43,445 nucleotides of DNA, taken from Streptomyces sporangiiformans. GTDB taxonomy: Bacteria; Actinomycetota; Actinomycetes; Streptomycetales; Streptomycetaceae. Position 1 is the stretch's first letter; the number at the start of each line of letters is the position of its first letter. Positions 24,024 through 31,774 of this stretch are shown here, in pieces. Position numbers and translations under genes: made by a program. Where the stretch lies: the NCBI RefSeq assembly GCF_005768555.2, contig NZ_VCHX02000160.1, positions 1-43,445 of the forward strand, written 5' to 3'. The notes under the pieces were generated by a model. That model made no database searches. It saw only the letters and a list, made by a program, of their open reading frames with translations, and had not been told where the DNA came from.

Positions 24024-25469
24024 CTAGCCCAGATACCGGGCCACCGCCTCCTCGATCCCCGCCGCGTCCGCACCCTCCGCCGCCCAGGCCACGTATCCGT
24101 CGGGCCGGACCAGGACGGTCGTCCGGCGGTCGCCCGCCCAGCGCTCCACGATCAGCCACCCCTCACGGACACCGGGGCCTTCGTACGTCCCGGGCGTGAT
24201 CAGCACGAACCGGCCGCCGCGCAGCGCCTCGTAGAGCCTGCCGTCCTTCAGGGCGACGTCGGAGACGCGGGTGCCGGTGAGGCGGTGGGCGCCGCGGGGG
24301 GCGGGGTAGGCGTAGCCGATCCCGGTGATCTGACCCAGGGCCTTGCGCTGGACGGGCGGGGCGATGTCGACGAAAGCGGAGACAAGGGCGCGGGCGGCAC
24401 GCAGCAGCGGATTCCGCGCGCGGGCCAGCCGGACCAGTCCGCCACTGCTGCGCAGCACCGCCCTGCCGACCGGGTGGCGCTCGGCCTCGTAGCTGTCGAG
24501 GAGCCCTTCGGGCGCCCGACCCTGGACGGCCGCGGCGAGCTTCCAGCTCAGGTTGGCGGCGTCCTGGAGGCCGGTGTTCATGCCCTGCCCGCCGGCCGGG
24601 GAGTGGATGTGCGCGGCGTCCCCGGCGAGGAAGACCCGCCCGACCCGGTAGTGCGGTGCCTGGCGCTCGTCACTGTGGAAACGGGAGAGCCAGCGGGCGT
24701 CGTGCATGCCGTAGTCGGTGCCCAGGGCACGGCGGGTGATCTCCTTGACCTCGTCGAGGTCGAGCGGGGCGTCGTCGGAGACCTCGTTACGGCGGTTCCA
24801 GCCCATGACCCGGTACCAGCCGTCGCCGAAGGAGGCGATCATCGCGAAGGTGTCGCCGCGGCCGTTGACGGTGAGGACGCCCCCGGGCTTCTCGGCCAGC
24901 CGGACATCGGCCAGGATCAGCGACTTGATGACGGAGACACCGGGGAAGTCCAGGCCGATCGCCTCCCGCACGGCGCTCCGGTGACCGTCGGCGCCGACGA
25001 CATAGGCCGCCCGGCGGGTGACGACCGCCCCGTCCGCGCCGCGCACGTCGAGGTCGACCCCCTCGTCGTCCTGCCGCAGCCCCACGACCTCGCTCTCGTA
25101 CGCGAACGCGACCCCAGCCTCCCGGGCCCGCCGCTCCAGGAGCCGCTCGACCTCGTACTGCGGGGTGATGAGCAGGAACGGGAAACGCGAGGGCAGCGTG
25201 CTCAGATCGAGGGAGAGGCGGCGGAAGAGCCGCAGGCCGGTGATGGTGTCGCCGGTGGTGAGGAGTTCGTCGGCGAGGCCGCGGGCGTCGAGCTGCTCCA
25301 GAGTGCGGGCGTGCACCCCGAAGGCGCGGGAGAGGTTGCTGATCTTGCGCGGCCGCTTCTCGATGAGGGTCACGGTGACGCCGGATGTGGCGAGGTCACC
25401 GGCGAGGAGGAGGCCGGTGGGGCCGGAGCCGACGACGATCACGGTGCGGTGGGTGGCGGTGCCGTTCAT
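24024..25469 (-). CDS. FAD-dependent aromatic-type monooxygenase
   Basis: 481 aa from ATG 25469, with AGGAGG just upstream. It is a class A flavoprotein monooxygenase of the p-hydroxybenzoate hydroxylase fold. The FAD motif is VVGSGPTGLLLAGDLATSG, the DG motif is YVVGADGHRSAVRE, and the GD motif is RVFLAGDAAHIHSPAGGQG followed by MNTGLQDAANLSWKL. The C-terminal thioredoxin-like tail (about 380-481) groups it with polyketide and rifampicin-type hydroxylases. It would hydroxylate an aromatic compound with NAD(P)H and O2, for detoxification or catabolism. It is divergent from a TetR gene, with a dense operator array between them, so induction by its substrate is likely. Confidence 0.93.
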   Translation of the reverse strand: MNGTATHRTVIVVGSGPTGLLLAGDLATSGVTVTLIEKRPRKISNLSRAFGVHARTLEQLDARGLADELLTTGDTITGLRLFRRLSLDLSTLPSRFPFLLITPQYEVERLLERRAREAGVAFAYESEVVGLRQDDEGVDLDVRGADGAVVTRRAAYVVGADGHRSAVREAIGLDFPGVSVIKSLILADVRLAEKPGGVLTVNGRGDTFAMIASFGDGWYRVMGWNRRNEVSDDAPLDLDEVKEITRRALGTDYGMHDARWLSRFHSDERQAPHYRVGRVFLAGDAAHIHSPAGGQGMNTGLQDAANLSWKLAAAVQGRAPEGLLDSYEAERHPVGRAVLRSSGGLVRLARARNPLLRAARALVSAFVDIAPPVQRKALGQITGIGYAYPAPRGAHRLTGTRVSDVALKDGRLYEALRGGRFVLITPGTYEGPGVREGWLIVERWAGDRRTTVLVRPDGYVAWAAEGADAAGIEEAVARYLG

Positions 25470-25483
25470 GGTGGCCTCCTGTT

Positions 25484-25638
25484 GCCAACGCTTGCTTGCC
25501 CTCACCTAGTGCCAACAAATGTTGGCCAACGATCGTTGACGAAGATAGCGAGACGCCAAGAAGGATGTCAACAGTCGTTGGCAAACAATTGTTGGCGAAC
25601 ACTTGTTGACCTACGCCCGTTGGCCTACGCTTGTTGGC
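25484..25638. promoter_or_regulatory. 14-bp-periodic operator array between monooxygenase and tetR
   Basis: Units of GCCAACNNNTGTTG occur at 25511, 25525, 25567, 25581, 25595, 25609 and 25623. All are in exact 14-bp register; the 28-bp gap at 25539-25566 is two degenerate periods. Each junction makes a GCCAAC-N4-GTTGGC palindrome, so neighbouring dyads share bases. A further half-like unit (GCCAACGCTTGCTT) at 25484, one base out of register, lies next to the monooxygenase ribosome site. The last unit ends two bases before the tetR ATG. Confidence 0.85.
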
Positions 25639-26238
25639 ATGAACGGCAGCGACAGCACCTCCACGGTTCCCGGCTCCGGCGCCCCCCGCCGCTCCGACGC
25701 CACTCGCGGCGCGATCCTCGCGGCGGCCCGCGAGCGCTTCGCGACCGACGGCTACGAGCGAGCCACCATCCGCGCCATCGCCAAGGACGCGAACATCGAT
25801 CCGTCGATGGTGATGCGGTACTACCGCAACAAGGAGGGCCTCTTCGCGGCGGCCGTCGCCATCGACCTGCGGCTGCCGGACGTGAGCGGGGCGGACCGCC
25901 GGCAGGACGCGGGGCGGATCCTCGTCGAGCACTTCCTCGACATGTGGGAGAACAACGAGGTCCTCACCGCCCTGCTGCGGGTCGGCGTGACCAACCAGGC
26001 CGGGGCGGAGCGCATGCAGGGCATCCTGCGGGACCAGCTGCTGCCGGTCGCCCGGCAGGTGTGCCCCGACCCCGAGCAGGTCCCGGCACGGGCGGCACTC
26101 ATGGCGTCGCAGCTGCTGGGGCTGGCGCTCACGCGGTACGTGCTGCGGATGCCACCGGCGGTGGGGCTGGCGCGGGCGGAGATCGTGGCATGGCTGGCAC
26201 CGACGATCCAGCGGTACCTGACCGCGCCGAGTCCCTGA
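25639..26238 (+). CDS. TetR family transcriptional regulator
   Basis: 199 aa. The N-terminal helix-turn-helix is clear (TRGAILAAARERFATDGYER, then ATIRAIAKDANIDPSMVMRY, YRNKEGLFAAAV). The C-terminal half is the usual all-helical ligand and dimer domain (HFLDMWENNEVLTALLRVGV, ASQLLGLALTRYVLRMPP). The ATG directly follows the final operator repeat and no Shine-Dalgarno is present, so translation is probably leaderless or weak. It most likely represses itself and the divergent FAD monooxygenase by covering the array, and releases on binding the monooxygenase substrate (inference). Confidence 0.93.
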   Translation: MNGSDSTSTVPGSGAPRRSDATRGAILAAARERFATDGYERATIRAIAKDANIDPSMVMRYYRNKEGLFAAAVAIDLRLPDVSGADRRQDAGRILVEHFLDMWENNEVLTALLRVGVTNQAGAERMQGILRDQLLPVARQVCPDPEQVPARAALMASQLLGLALTRYVLRMPPAVGLARAEIVAWLAPTIQRYLTAPSP

Positions 26239-26390
26239 GGCTTGCCGAGCACTCGTATCCGCCGGGGCCACGGGACCGGTAGGGCGCTGGGAGGCCGCCC
26301 AGTACATGAGAGACCCGCCGGGCGCCGAGAAATCCGGGCCCAGGAGGCCAGCCGAGCGCCGAGAACCCGCCGAGCCCCTGACACGCCTAG

Positions 26391-27286
26391 GCGGTCTCGT
26401 TGGATCATCGGCCGGACCAGAGGAAGATGCCTGCGATGTGGAGTCCGGCCAGGTAGATGGTGGCGGTCTTCTCGTAGCGGGTGGCGATGCCTCGCCACTG
26501 CTTCAGGCGGTTGATGCACCGCTCGACGGTGTTGCGCTGCTTGTATGCCTCCAGGTCGAAGGCCGGTGGCCGGCCGCCTTGGCTGCCCCGTCGCAGCCGG
26601 TGTCCGCGCTGGTCAGCGGGGACGGGGATCACTGCCCGGATGCCGCGCTTGCGCAGGTGCTCGCGGATCGCGCGGGAAGAGTACGCCTTATCCGCCAGAA
26701 CCACGTCCGGTCTGGTGCGTGGCCGTCCTCGGCGGCGGGGAACCCGCAGGCGGGCCATGACGTCCGTGAAGGCAGGTGCGTCGCCGACCTGGCCTGCGGT
26801 CAGGACGAACGCGAGAGGCCGGCAGCGGTCGTCGGCAGCAAGGTGGATCTTTGTGGTCAGTCCGCCACGGGACCGGCCGATGGCATGGTCGTCCGGTTCA
26901 CCGGCCGGGGCCCCTTTTTGCGGGCCCCGGCCGCGTGCTGGTGAGCCCGCACGATCGTGGAGTCCACCGAGACCGCCCAGTTGAGGTCTTCCTCCGCGTC
27001 GGCCTGGGCCATCAGCGCGGTGAATACCCGCTCCCAGGTCCCGTCGACGGCCCACATCCGCAGCCGGTTGTAGACCCCTCGCCAGTTGCCGTACTTCTCC
27101 GGCAGATGGACCCACTGGGTACCGGTCTGGAGCTTGTAGGCGATCGCGTCGATCACCTCACGATGGTCCCGCCAGCGGCCACCCCGTTTCGGCGTCCGGT
27201 CCGGGAGTAAGGGCTCAATCCGCGCCCACTGCGCATCAGTCAACGGCACACCTGGACCAACGACCGACTGATCCAAACGAAACTGC
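26391..27286 (-). mobile_element. IS5-family insertion sequence (IS427-like), apparently complete
   Basis: About 896 bp. The left end GCGGTCTCGTTGGATC matches the complement of the right end (GCAGTTTCGTTTGGATC), an imperfect inverted repeat of about 16 bp. Both ends are flanked by CTAG (26387-26390 and 27287-27290), a plausible 4-bp target duplication. The element carries the two-frame transposase described separately. Confidence 0.85.
26405..27249 (-). CDS. IS5-family transposase made by -1 frameshifting (OrfA/OrfB)
   Basis: OrfA starts at GTG 27249 (MPLTDAQWARIEPLLPD) and ends at 26857. It includes the DUF4096 part (GGRWRDHREVIDAIAYKLQT) and the first catalytic Asp in WAVSVDSTIVRAHQHAAG. 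OrfB continues in the -1 frame with DDHAIGRSRGGLTTKIHLAA, the second Asp in VVLADKAYSS and the third acidic residue in KQRNTVERCINRLKQWRG. The switch is expected at AAAAAGGGG (complement of 26912-26920), where AAA-AAG is re-read one base back. All three DDE residues are present, so the element may be active. A TTG at 27294 is an alternative start but lies outside the element. Confidence 0.85.
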
Positions 27287-27309
27287 CTAGGCAAGCCATC
27301 GTGCTCTGG

Positions 27310-27474
27310 CTAGACTTTGGCGGTCTGTGCCCATAGGAGCATGACTCCCGCGAAGAGCAGGAGGCCAGCACCTACGGTCATGATCAGACAGAGACGGACA
27401 GTCCGGTCGGAGCTCCCCAGCGCGTGCCGGACTGTCCGTCCAATCTCTTCAATTAGCTTCTTCCACATTTGCAT
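27310..27474 (-). CDS. Small single-helix membrane protein, 54 aa
   Basis: Starts at ATG 27474 (MQMWKKLIEEIGRTVRHALG). A short amphipathic and basic helix is followed by one strong membrane span (CLIMTVGAGLLLFAGVMLLW) and a short tail ending AQTAKV. The leader GGCGGGGGTGAA provides a ribosome site. The gene sits behind an AT-rich leader with a strong terminator-like hairpin 38 bp upstream, which is unlike its surroundings. I do not recognise the family. The N-in amphipathic helix plus single span resembles small toxins or regulatory membrane peptides, but nothing shows that directly. It lies 24 bp beyond the right end of the IS5 element. Confidence 0.6.
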   Translation of the reverse strand: MQMWKKLIEEIGRTVRHALGSSDRTVRLCLIMTVGAGLLLFAGVMLLWAQTAKV

Positions 27475-27511
27475 TTCACCCCCGCCCCGAATTTGTTTTG
27501 ACCGAATACGC

Positions 27512-27535
27512 AAAAAACCCGCCTCTCGGCGGGCT
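27512..27535 (-). terminator. Rho-independent terminator/attenuator in an AT-rich leader
   Basis: Read on the minus strand: GCCCGCC-GAGA-GGCGGGTTTTTT (complement of 27512-27534). A 6-bp GC stem, tetraloop and a run of six T is a textbook intrinsic terminator, rare in this GC-rich genome. It lies upstream of the 54-aa gene and would stop transcripts coming toward it. Confidence 0.8.
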
Positions 27536-27561
27536 AAATTATTTCTTACCCACCAATTTTC

Positions 27562-27593
27562 CATGTGCGCAAATTAATCTTTGCTGCACATGG
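27562..27593. promoter_or_regulatory. 32-bp inverted repeat upstream of the attenuator
   Basis: CCATGTGC-GCAAA (27562-27574) faces TTTGC-T-GCACATGG (27580-27593), 13 paired bases with one bulged T and a TTAATC loop. It lies immediately upstream (minus strand) of the terminator at 27512-27535. It could be an operator or an RNA hairpin. Confidence 0.6.
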
Positions 27594-28302
27594 GGCCTTG
27601 GCGGGATGGGGCAGAGGCTAGCAGGGGGCCGCGATACAGGCAACCCACCCCTATCGCTTGGCAGTTGGCCCTGAGATGGTCAGGTCCTATCCGCTGTTTA
27701 GCTAGCCCGCTGGGTCGACTGTACTTGTCCGGGGCTGGGCCGATGCCCGTCGGGCAGGACGCCCCCCCAGTTCGTCTCGGACGGGTCACTTAGCTGCGAG
27801 CGTGATGAGGGCTGCCTTCCGGTCCGAGAACAGCCCAGAGCAGAACTCGCGCACTCGCCGCCGGAAGATCAGCATCTTGAGCTTCTGTCACCGGTGTTGA
27901 TGGATAGGACAGCCCATGAGGATGCCGGTCGCGTTGGTACGGCAGTCGTCGGCGCGTCCTCTGACCGGAGCCCGCTGGTCACCGGAGCGTGAAAGAAGGA
28001 CCAGAGGAGCACTGCGGCAGACAGAGTGATGATCACCATCGGGCTCGGCCAGCCGCTGGCAGGTGAGCGGGTCACAGGTCTACGCCTGCGACGGGTGAGC
28101 CACAGGGGTCTCCGGATCAGGGCACCGGCGTGGGGAGGCAACAGGTGGGTGCACTCCTCGCGGCGGCCAACCGCAGGGCGGGTCGGACGGGCACGGAATC
28201 GCTTGGAACCCTCGCGCGTTGAGGACAGTGGGCATGGGATGCCGGTGGTGTGCGAGCCGAGTAGCCCGAGTGACCGAGCTGACAGATATGAGAGGGGCCG
28301 TA
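27594..28302. other. Long stretch with no confident gene
   Basis: Contains repeat copy C (27741-27795) and otherwise little structure. A minus-strand frame 27869-28141 (TTG start) includes one hydrophobic segment (MVIITLSAAVLLWSFF) and moderately host-like codons. It lacks a ribosome site and has an Arg-rich start, so I leave it uncalled. The msrA promoter should lie near the right end. Confidence 0.45.
27741..27795. repeat. Dispersed structured repeat, copy C (left part)
   Basis: CGATGCCCGTCGGGCAGGAC, then CCCCCCAGTTCGTCTCGGAC, GGGTCACTTAGCT. It is almost identical to the left two thirds of copy A (19806), including the conserved ACTTAGCT after the central hairpin. The right part is missing. 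Confidence 0.7.
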
Positions 28303-28815
28303 ATGGCTGCGCAGACGCAGAGGGCCGTGCTGGCCGGCGGATGCTTCTGGGGGATGGAGGAGCTGATCCGCCGACTCCCGGGCGTGACGGCGACCCGGGT
28401 CGGATACACGGGGGGTGACGTGCCGAACGCGACGTACCGTAACCATGGCACGCACGCGGAGGCCATTGAGATCCTTTTCGACCCCGCGAAGACCGACTTC
28501 CGCGCGATCCTGGAGTTCTTCTTCCAGATCCACGACCCGAGCACCAAGAACCGCCAGGGCAACGACATCGGCCTCAGCTACCGCTCGGCGATCTACTACG
28601 TGGATGACGAGCAGAAGCGGATCGCCGAGGACACGATCGCGGATGTGGACGCCTCCGGGCTGTGGCCCGGCAAGGTCGTCACCGAGGTGGAGCCGGTCGG
28701 CCCCTTCTGGGAGGCCGAGCCCGAGCACCAGGACTACCTGCAGCGTTACCCGGACGGTTACACCTGCCACTTCCCGCGCCCGGGATGGCGGCTGCCCGCC
28801 CGCGCGGAAGGCTGA
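28303..28815 (+). CDS. msrA: Peptide-methionine (S)-S-oxide reductase MsrA
   Basis: 170 aa from ATG 28303, with GAGGGG at 28292-28297. It repairs methionine-S-sulfoxide in proteins and free methionine in the cytoplasm. The catalytic Cys14 is in GGCFWGMEE. Other family blocks are TRVGYTGGDVPNATYRNHGT, HAEAIEILFDP, FFQIHDPSTKNRQGNDIG and YRSAIYYVDDEQK. The C-terminal region FWEAEPEHQDYLQRYPDGY is complete. No resolving Cys pair is evident at the C terminus apart from YTCHF, so recycling probably uses that Cys or mycothiol/thioredoxin. It appears monocistronic. Confidence 0.96.
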   Translation: MAAQTQRAVLAGGCFWGMEELIRRLPGVTATRVGYTGGDVPNATYRNHGTHAEAIEILFDPAKTDFRAILEFFFQIHDPSTKNRQGNDIGLSYRSAIYYVDDEQKRIAEDTIADVDASGLWPGKVVTEVEPVGPFWEAEPEHQDYLQRYPDGYTCHFPRPGWRLPARAEG

Positions 28816-28918
28816 CCGCGAGGTGGCCCCCCGATCGCCGAGGTAGTGCCCCGCAGTGCTGAAGCCGTGCGGCTCAGCCGTCGGTCGTGGCGACGCGTGG
28901 GGCCCGGTCAGCCTGGCC

Positions 28919-28974
28919 GCTCGTTCAGTCCCGCTCGTTCAGTCCCGCTCGCTCAGTCCCGCTCGCTCAGTGCG
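28919..28974. repeat. Four tandem 14-bp repeats
   Basis: CGCTCGTTCAGTCC twice, then CGCTCGCTCAGTCC and CGCTCGCTCAGTGC (28919, 28933, 28947, 28961). The last unit overlaps the stop codon of the convergent gene at 28967. Confidence 0.85.
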
Positions 28975-30085
28975 GCAGCGTCGCGGGGCTTCCTCCGTTC
29001 GCCTCGTACCCCGCTACCGCCAGCGCCCGGTAGACCGCGTAGTCCGCCGCCGGGTCCGGCGTCAGCGTCCATGGCAGCGCCCCCACGTGGCCGTCGACAT
29101 GCACCAGCTGGTTCATCGCCTCCGCCCAGCGCTCGCCGCGTACCAGGAAGAACACCAGGAGGTGGCGGACGTGCGCGAGCATCGGGTCGTCGGAGCGGGC
29201 CGCGTGCACCGCGTAGAGCGCGCCGTGGACCGCCTTCGTGACGACCTCGCTCTGGTAGAAGGCCCGCACGAGGTTGACCTCCGGCAGGTGCTCGAAGACC
29301 GCGAAGAGCGGCATCGCCGCGAGCAGCGACCCCTGCGGCGCGCGCGCCGCCGCCGCCTCCGCGAAGGCGTACGCCATCTCGCGCGAGCCGTGCCACTTCT
29401 CGCACCAGTAGTGCAGAGCCGCCAGATGTGCCCCCATGTGCGACGGGGCGCGGTCCAGGATCTTCAGCCAGAGCTTCTCGAACTCCGCCTGCGAATACGC
29501 CAGCCCGCGGCCCACGGACAGCTCGATGATGTACGGGATCGGGTCACCGGGGGAGAGCAGCGCCGCATCGCCGCAGGCCTCCCTGGCCTCCTCCATGATG
29601 ATCCGGAACTCGTCCGTCCCTGGCGTCGACGTGCGCCATGCCTGCTGCACCAGGAACTCCGCGTGCACCGCAGCGCCGCCGGCGTCCTTGGGATTCTCGG
29701 CCCGCCACACCCGCAGCCACTGCCCGCCGGGGCTCTCGGCGACCCCGCCCGGGCGCTGCTGCAGCTCCAGCGACGCGGCGCCCGCGAAGGCCTGTACGCG
29801 CTGCCAGCGCAGCTCGCCGTCCATCTCGGTGCCGGCGAGGAGCTGCGACGCGGCACGGTAATCCTGGCTGCGCTGCACCAGGTCCAGGACCTCCAGCAGG
29901 TCCTCGTCGGGGCCGGGCATACGGATGTCCAGCTCCTCCTGGCGCAGGAAGCCGTAGTTCGCCGGGTCGGCCGCGTCCGGGTCGCCGGGTGCGACCTGCT
30001 GGATGCCGGCACGCCTGCGCATCAAGATCGGCCCGAGGACGAAGCCCAGCATGACCAGCGCCATCAGGACCCAGAGAATCTCCAT
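28967..30085 (-). CDS. Conserved membrane-anchored protein of unknown function
   Basis: 372 aa. An N-terminal membrane helix (MEILWVLMALVMLGFVLGPI) with RRR on its cytoplasmic side is followed by a soluble helical domain. Recognisable blocks are DLLEVLDLVQRSQDYRAASQ, EFLVQQAWRTSTPGTDEFR, PYIIELSVGRGLAYSQAEFE, PSHMGAHLAALHYWCEKWHG and VRAFYQSEVVTKAVHGALYA. The repeating helical pairs resemble a TPR-like solenoid. I recall homologues between msrA and the cystathionine synthase gene in other Streptomyces, which suggests a core role, but no function is known. It is divergent from the cystathionine gene. Confidence 0.85.
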   Translation of the reverse strand: MEILWVLMALVMLGFVLGPILMRRRAGIQQVAPGDPDAADPANYGFLRQEELDIRMPGPDEDLLEVLDLVQRSQDYRAASQLLAGTEMDGELRWQRVQAFAGAASLELQQRPGGVAESPGGQWLRVWRAENPKDAGGAAVHAEFLVQQAWRTSTPGTDEFRIIMEEAREACGDAALLSPGDPIPYIIELSVGRGLAYSQAEFEKLWLKILDRAPSHMGAHLAALHYWCEKWHGSREMAYAFAEAAAARAPQGSLLAAMPLFAVFEHLPEVNLVRAFYQSEVVTKAVHGALYAVHAARSDDPMLAHVRHLLVFFLVRGERWAEAMNQLVHVDGHVGALPWTLTPDPAADYAVYRALAVAGYEANGGSPATLPH

Positions 30086-30149
30086 GACACAAGCGAACCA
30101 GACGGGTCCGACAATTGGCCAACCTGGTCACGAACAAAGGTCCTGAGAG

Positions 30150-30236
30150 GGCCACGAAAGTGCCTCGGAGAGGGGCATGAAGGTGTCTCGCAGAGAGTCA
30201 CGAAGCAGAGAGTCACGAAGGTGTCTCGCAGCGCCC
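30150..30236. repeat. Short interrupted direct repeats before the cystathionine gene
   Basis: Variants of CACGAAGGTGTCTCGCAGAG recur about four times (near 30153, 30177, 30198 and 30215) with small deletions. They lie in the divergent promoter region between 30085 and 30310 and may include binding sites or be slippage products. Confidence 0.6.
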
Positions 30237-30309
30237 CGCGCCCCCCCGCAGAGCCGACCCGCTGCCATCCACCGTCACGAATCCCCGCGGCGCACTACCC
30301 TCGGTGCCC

Positions 30310-31464
30310 ATGAGCGACAGGCACATCAGCCAGCACTTCGAAACCGTGGCGATCCACGCGGGGAACACCGCCGATCCCCTCACCGGCGCGGTCGTCCCGC
30401 CGATCTACCAGGTCTCGACCTACAAGCAGGACGGCGTCGGCGGGCTGCGCGGTGGCTACGAGTACAGCCGCAGCGCCAACCCCACCAGGACCGCCCTGGA
30501 AGAGAACCTCGCCGCCCTGGAGGGCGGTCGCCGCGGCCTCGCGTTCGCGTCCGGACTGGCGGCCGAGGACTGCCTGTTGCGTACGCTGCTCGCCCCCGGC
30601 GACCACGTGGTCATCCCCAACGACGCGTACGGCGGTACGTTCCGTCTGTTCGCGAAGGTCGTCTCCAGGTGGGGCGTCGAGTGGTCCGTCGCGGACACGA
30701 GCGATCCGGCAGCGGTACGGGCCGCCCTCACGCCGAAGACGAAGGCCGTCTGGGTGGAAACGCCGTCCAACCCGCTCCTCGGCATCACCGACATCGCCGC
30801 CGTCGCCCAGATCGCGCGTGAGGCGGGCGCCAAACTGGTCGTCGACAACACCTTCGCCAGCCCCTACCTGCAGCAGCCCCTCGCGCTCGGCGCGGACGTC
30901 GTCGTGCACTCGCTGACCAAGTACATGGGCGGCCACTCGGACGTCGTCGGCGGCGCGCTCGTCGTGAACGACGAAGAGCTGGGCGAGGAGCTGGCGTACC
31001 ACCAGAACGCGATGGGCGCGGTCGCGGGGCCCTTCGACTGCTGGCTGGTGCTGCGAGGCATCAAGACGCTCGCCGTACGGATGGACCGGCACAGCGAGAA
31101 CGCCGAGAAGGTCGCCGAGATGCTCACCCGGCACGCGCGCGTGACGCGCGTTCTGTACCCGGGTCTCCCGGAGCACCCGGGGCACGAGGTCGCAGCCAAG
31201 CAGATGAAGGCGTTCGGCGGCATGGTCTCCTTCCAGGTCGAGGGCGGCGAGGAGGCGGCCGTCGAGGTCTGCAACCGCGCCAAGGTGTTCACGCTGGGCG
31301 AGTCGCTGGGCGGCGTCGAGTCCCTCATCGAGCACCCGGGGCGCATGACCCACGCGTCGGTGGCCGGCTCGGCGCTCGAGGTGCCCGCCGACCTCGTACG
31401 CCTCTCCGTAGGCATCGAAAACGCCGACGACCTGCTCCAGGACCTCACACAGGCCCTCGGCTGA
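30310..31464 (+). CDS. metB: Cystathionine gamma-synthase (trans-sulfuration PLP enzyme)
   Basis: 384 aa from ATG 30310 (GTG 30304 is the in-frame alternative). A PLP enzyme of the Cys/Met metabolism family that joins cysteine with an activated homoserine to make cystathionine. Lyase activity in the reverse pathway is possible. Landmarks are HFETVAIHAGN, PPIYQVSTYKQ, YEYSRSANPTR, LAFASGLAAEDC, the Asp of VVDNTFASPYLQQPL, and the Schiff-base Lys204 in HSLTKYMGGHSDVVGGA. The C-terminal block SLGGVESLIEHPGRMTH is diagnostic of the family. Synthase and lyase cannot be separated by sequence alone. No clear ribosome site. Confidence 0.93.
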   Translation: MSDRHISQHFETVAIHAGNTADPLTGAVVPPIYQVSTYKQDGVGGLRGGYEYSRSANPTRTALEENLAALEGGRRGLAFASGLAAEDCLLRTLLAPGDHVVIPNDAYGGTFRLFAKVVSRWGVEWSVADTSDPAAVRAALTPKTKAVWVETPSNPLLGITDIAAVAQIAREAGAKLVVDNTFASPYLQQPLALGADVVVHSLTKYMGGHSDVVGGALVVNDEELGEELAYHQNAMGAVAGPFDCWLVLRGIKTLAVRMDRHSENAEKVAEMLTRHARVTRVLYPGLPEHPGHEVAAKQMKAFGGMVSFQVEGGEEAAVEVCNRAKVFTLGESLGGVESLIEHPGRMTHASVAGSALEVPADLVRLSVGIENADDLLQDLTQALG

Positions 31465-31522
31465 ACGCCTGCCGGTCCGAGCGCGGTGCCCACCAGCCCG
31501 CAACGCCGACCAGCCCGTACGC

Positions 31523-31774
31523 CTACCAGCCGGTGAGTGGTGGAGTCGTCTCCGACGGCGGCTCCACCCACGGCCGGGCCATCGACGCCCACACCACGAA
31601 GGCGACCGCCGCCGCGAGCAGCAGCAGCCAGAGCAGGCGCCGGGCCGCCTTCCTGCGGCGCAGCATGCGGCGGCCGCGCCGCACCACATCCGCGTGCAGG
31701 TCGGGCGGCACGGACGGCGGCGCGCCCTCCAGCATGCGGCGGACGGCGTCCTCCCTGCGGTTCAGCGCGCTCAT
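31523..31774 (-). CDS. Small membrane protein, putative anti-sigma-like partner
   Basis: 83 aa. A short cytoplasmic head (MSALNRREDAVRRMLEGAPP, then DLHADVVRRGRRMLRRRKAA) is followed by one membrane helix (LLWLLLLAAAVAFVVWAS) and a short outside tail. Its ATG overlaps the TGA of the sigma-like gene (ATGA at 31771-31774), so translation is coupled. A head-plus-single-helix protein coupled to a sigma-like gene suggests an anti-sigma role. The head is short and lacks a zinc HxxxCxxC motif, so this is inference. Confidence 0.8.
   Translation of the reverse strand: MSALNRREDAVRRMLEGAPPSVPPDLHADVVRRGRRMLRRRKAARRLLWLLLLAAAVAFVVWASMARPWVEPPSETTPPLTGW

Noticed and set aside
25484..25638. CRISPR array interpretation of the 14-bp repeats
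   Set aside because: Repeat units are too short and directly adjacent, with no spacers and no cas genes; they form overlapping GCCAAC-N4-GTTGGC operators.
24285..26282. 665-aa plus-strand open frame opposite the FAD monooxygenase
   Set aside because: Antisense shadow running through the operator array and over tetR; no family features.
27869..28141. Minus-strand 90-aa frame with one hydrophobic stretch
   Set aside because: TTG start, no ribosome site, Arg/Pro-rich flanks; hydrophobic segment alone is not enough to call a gene.
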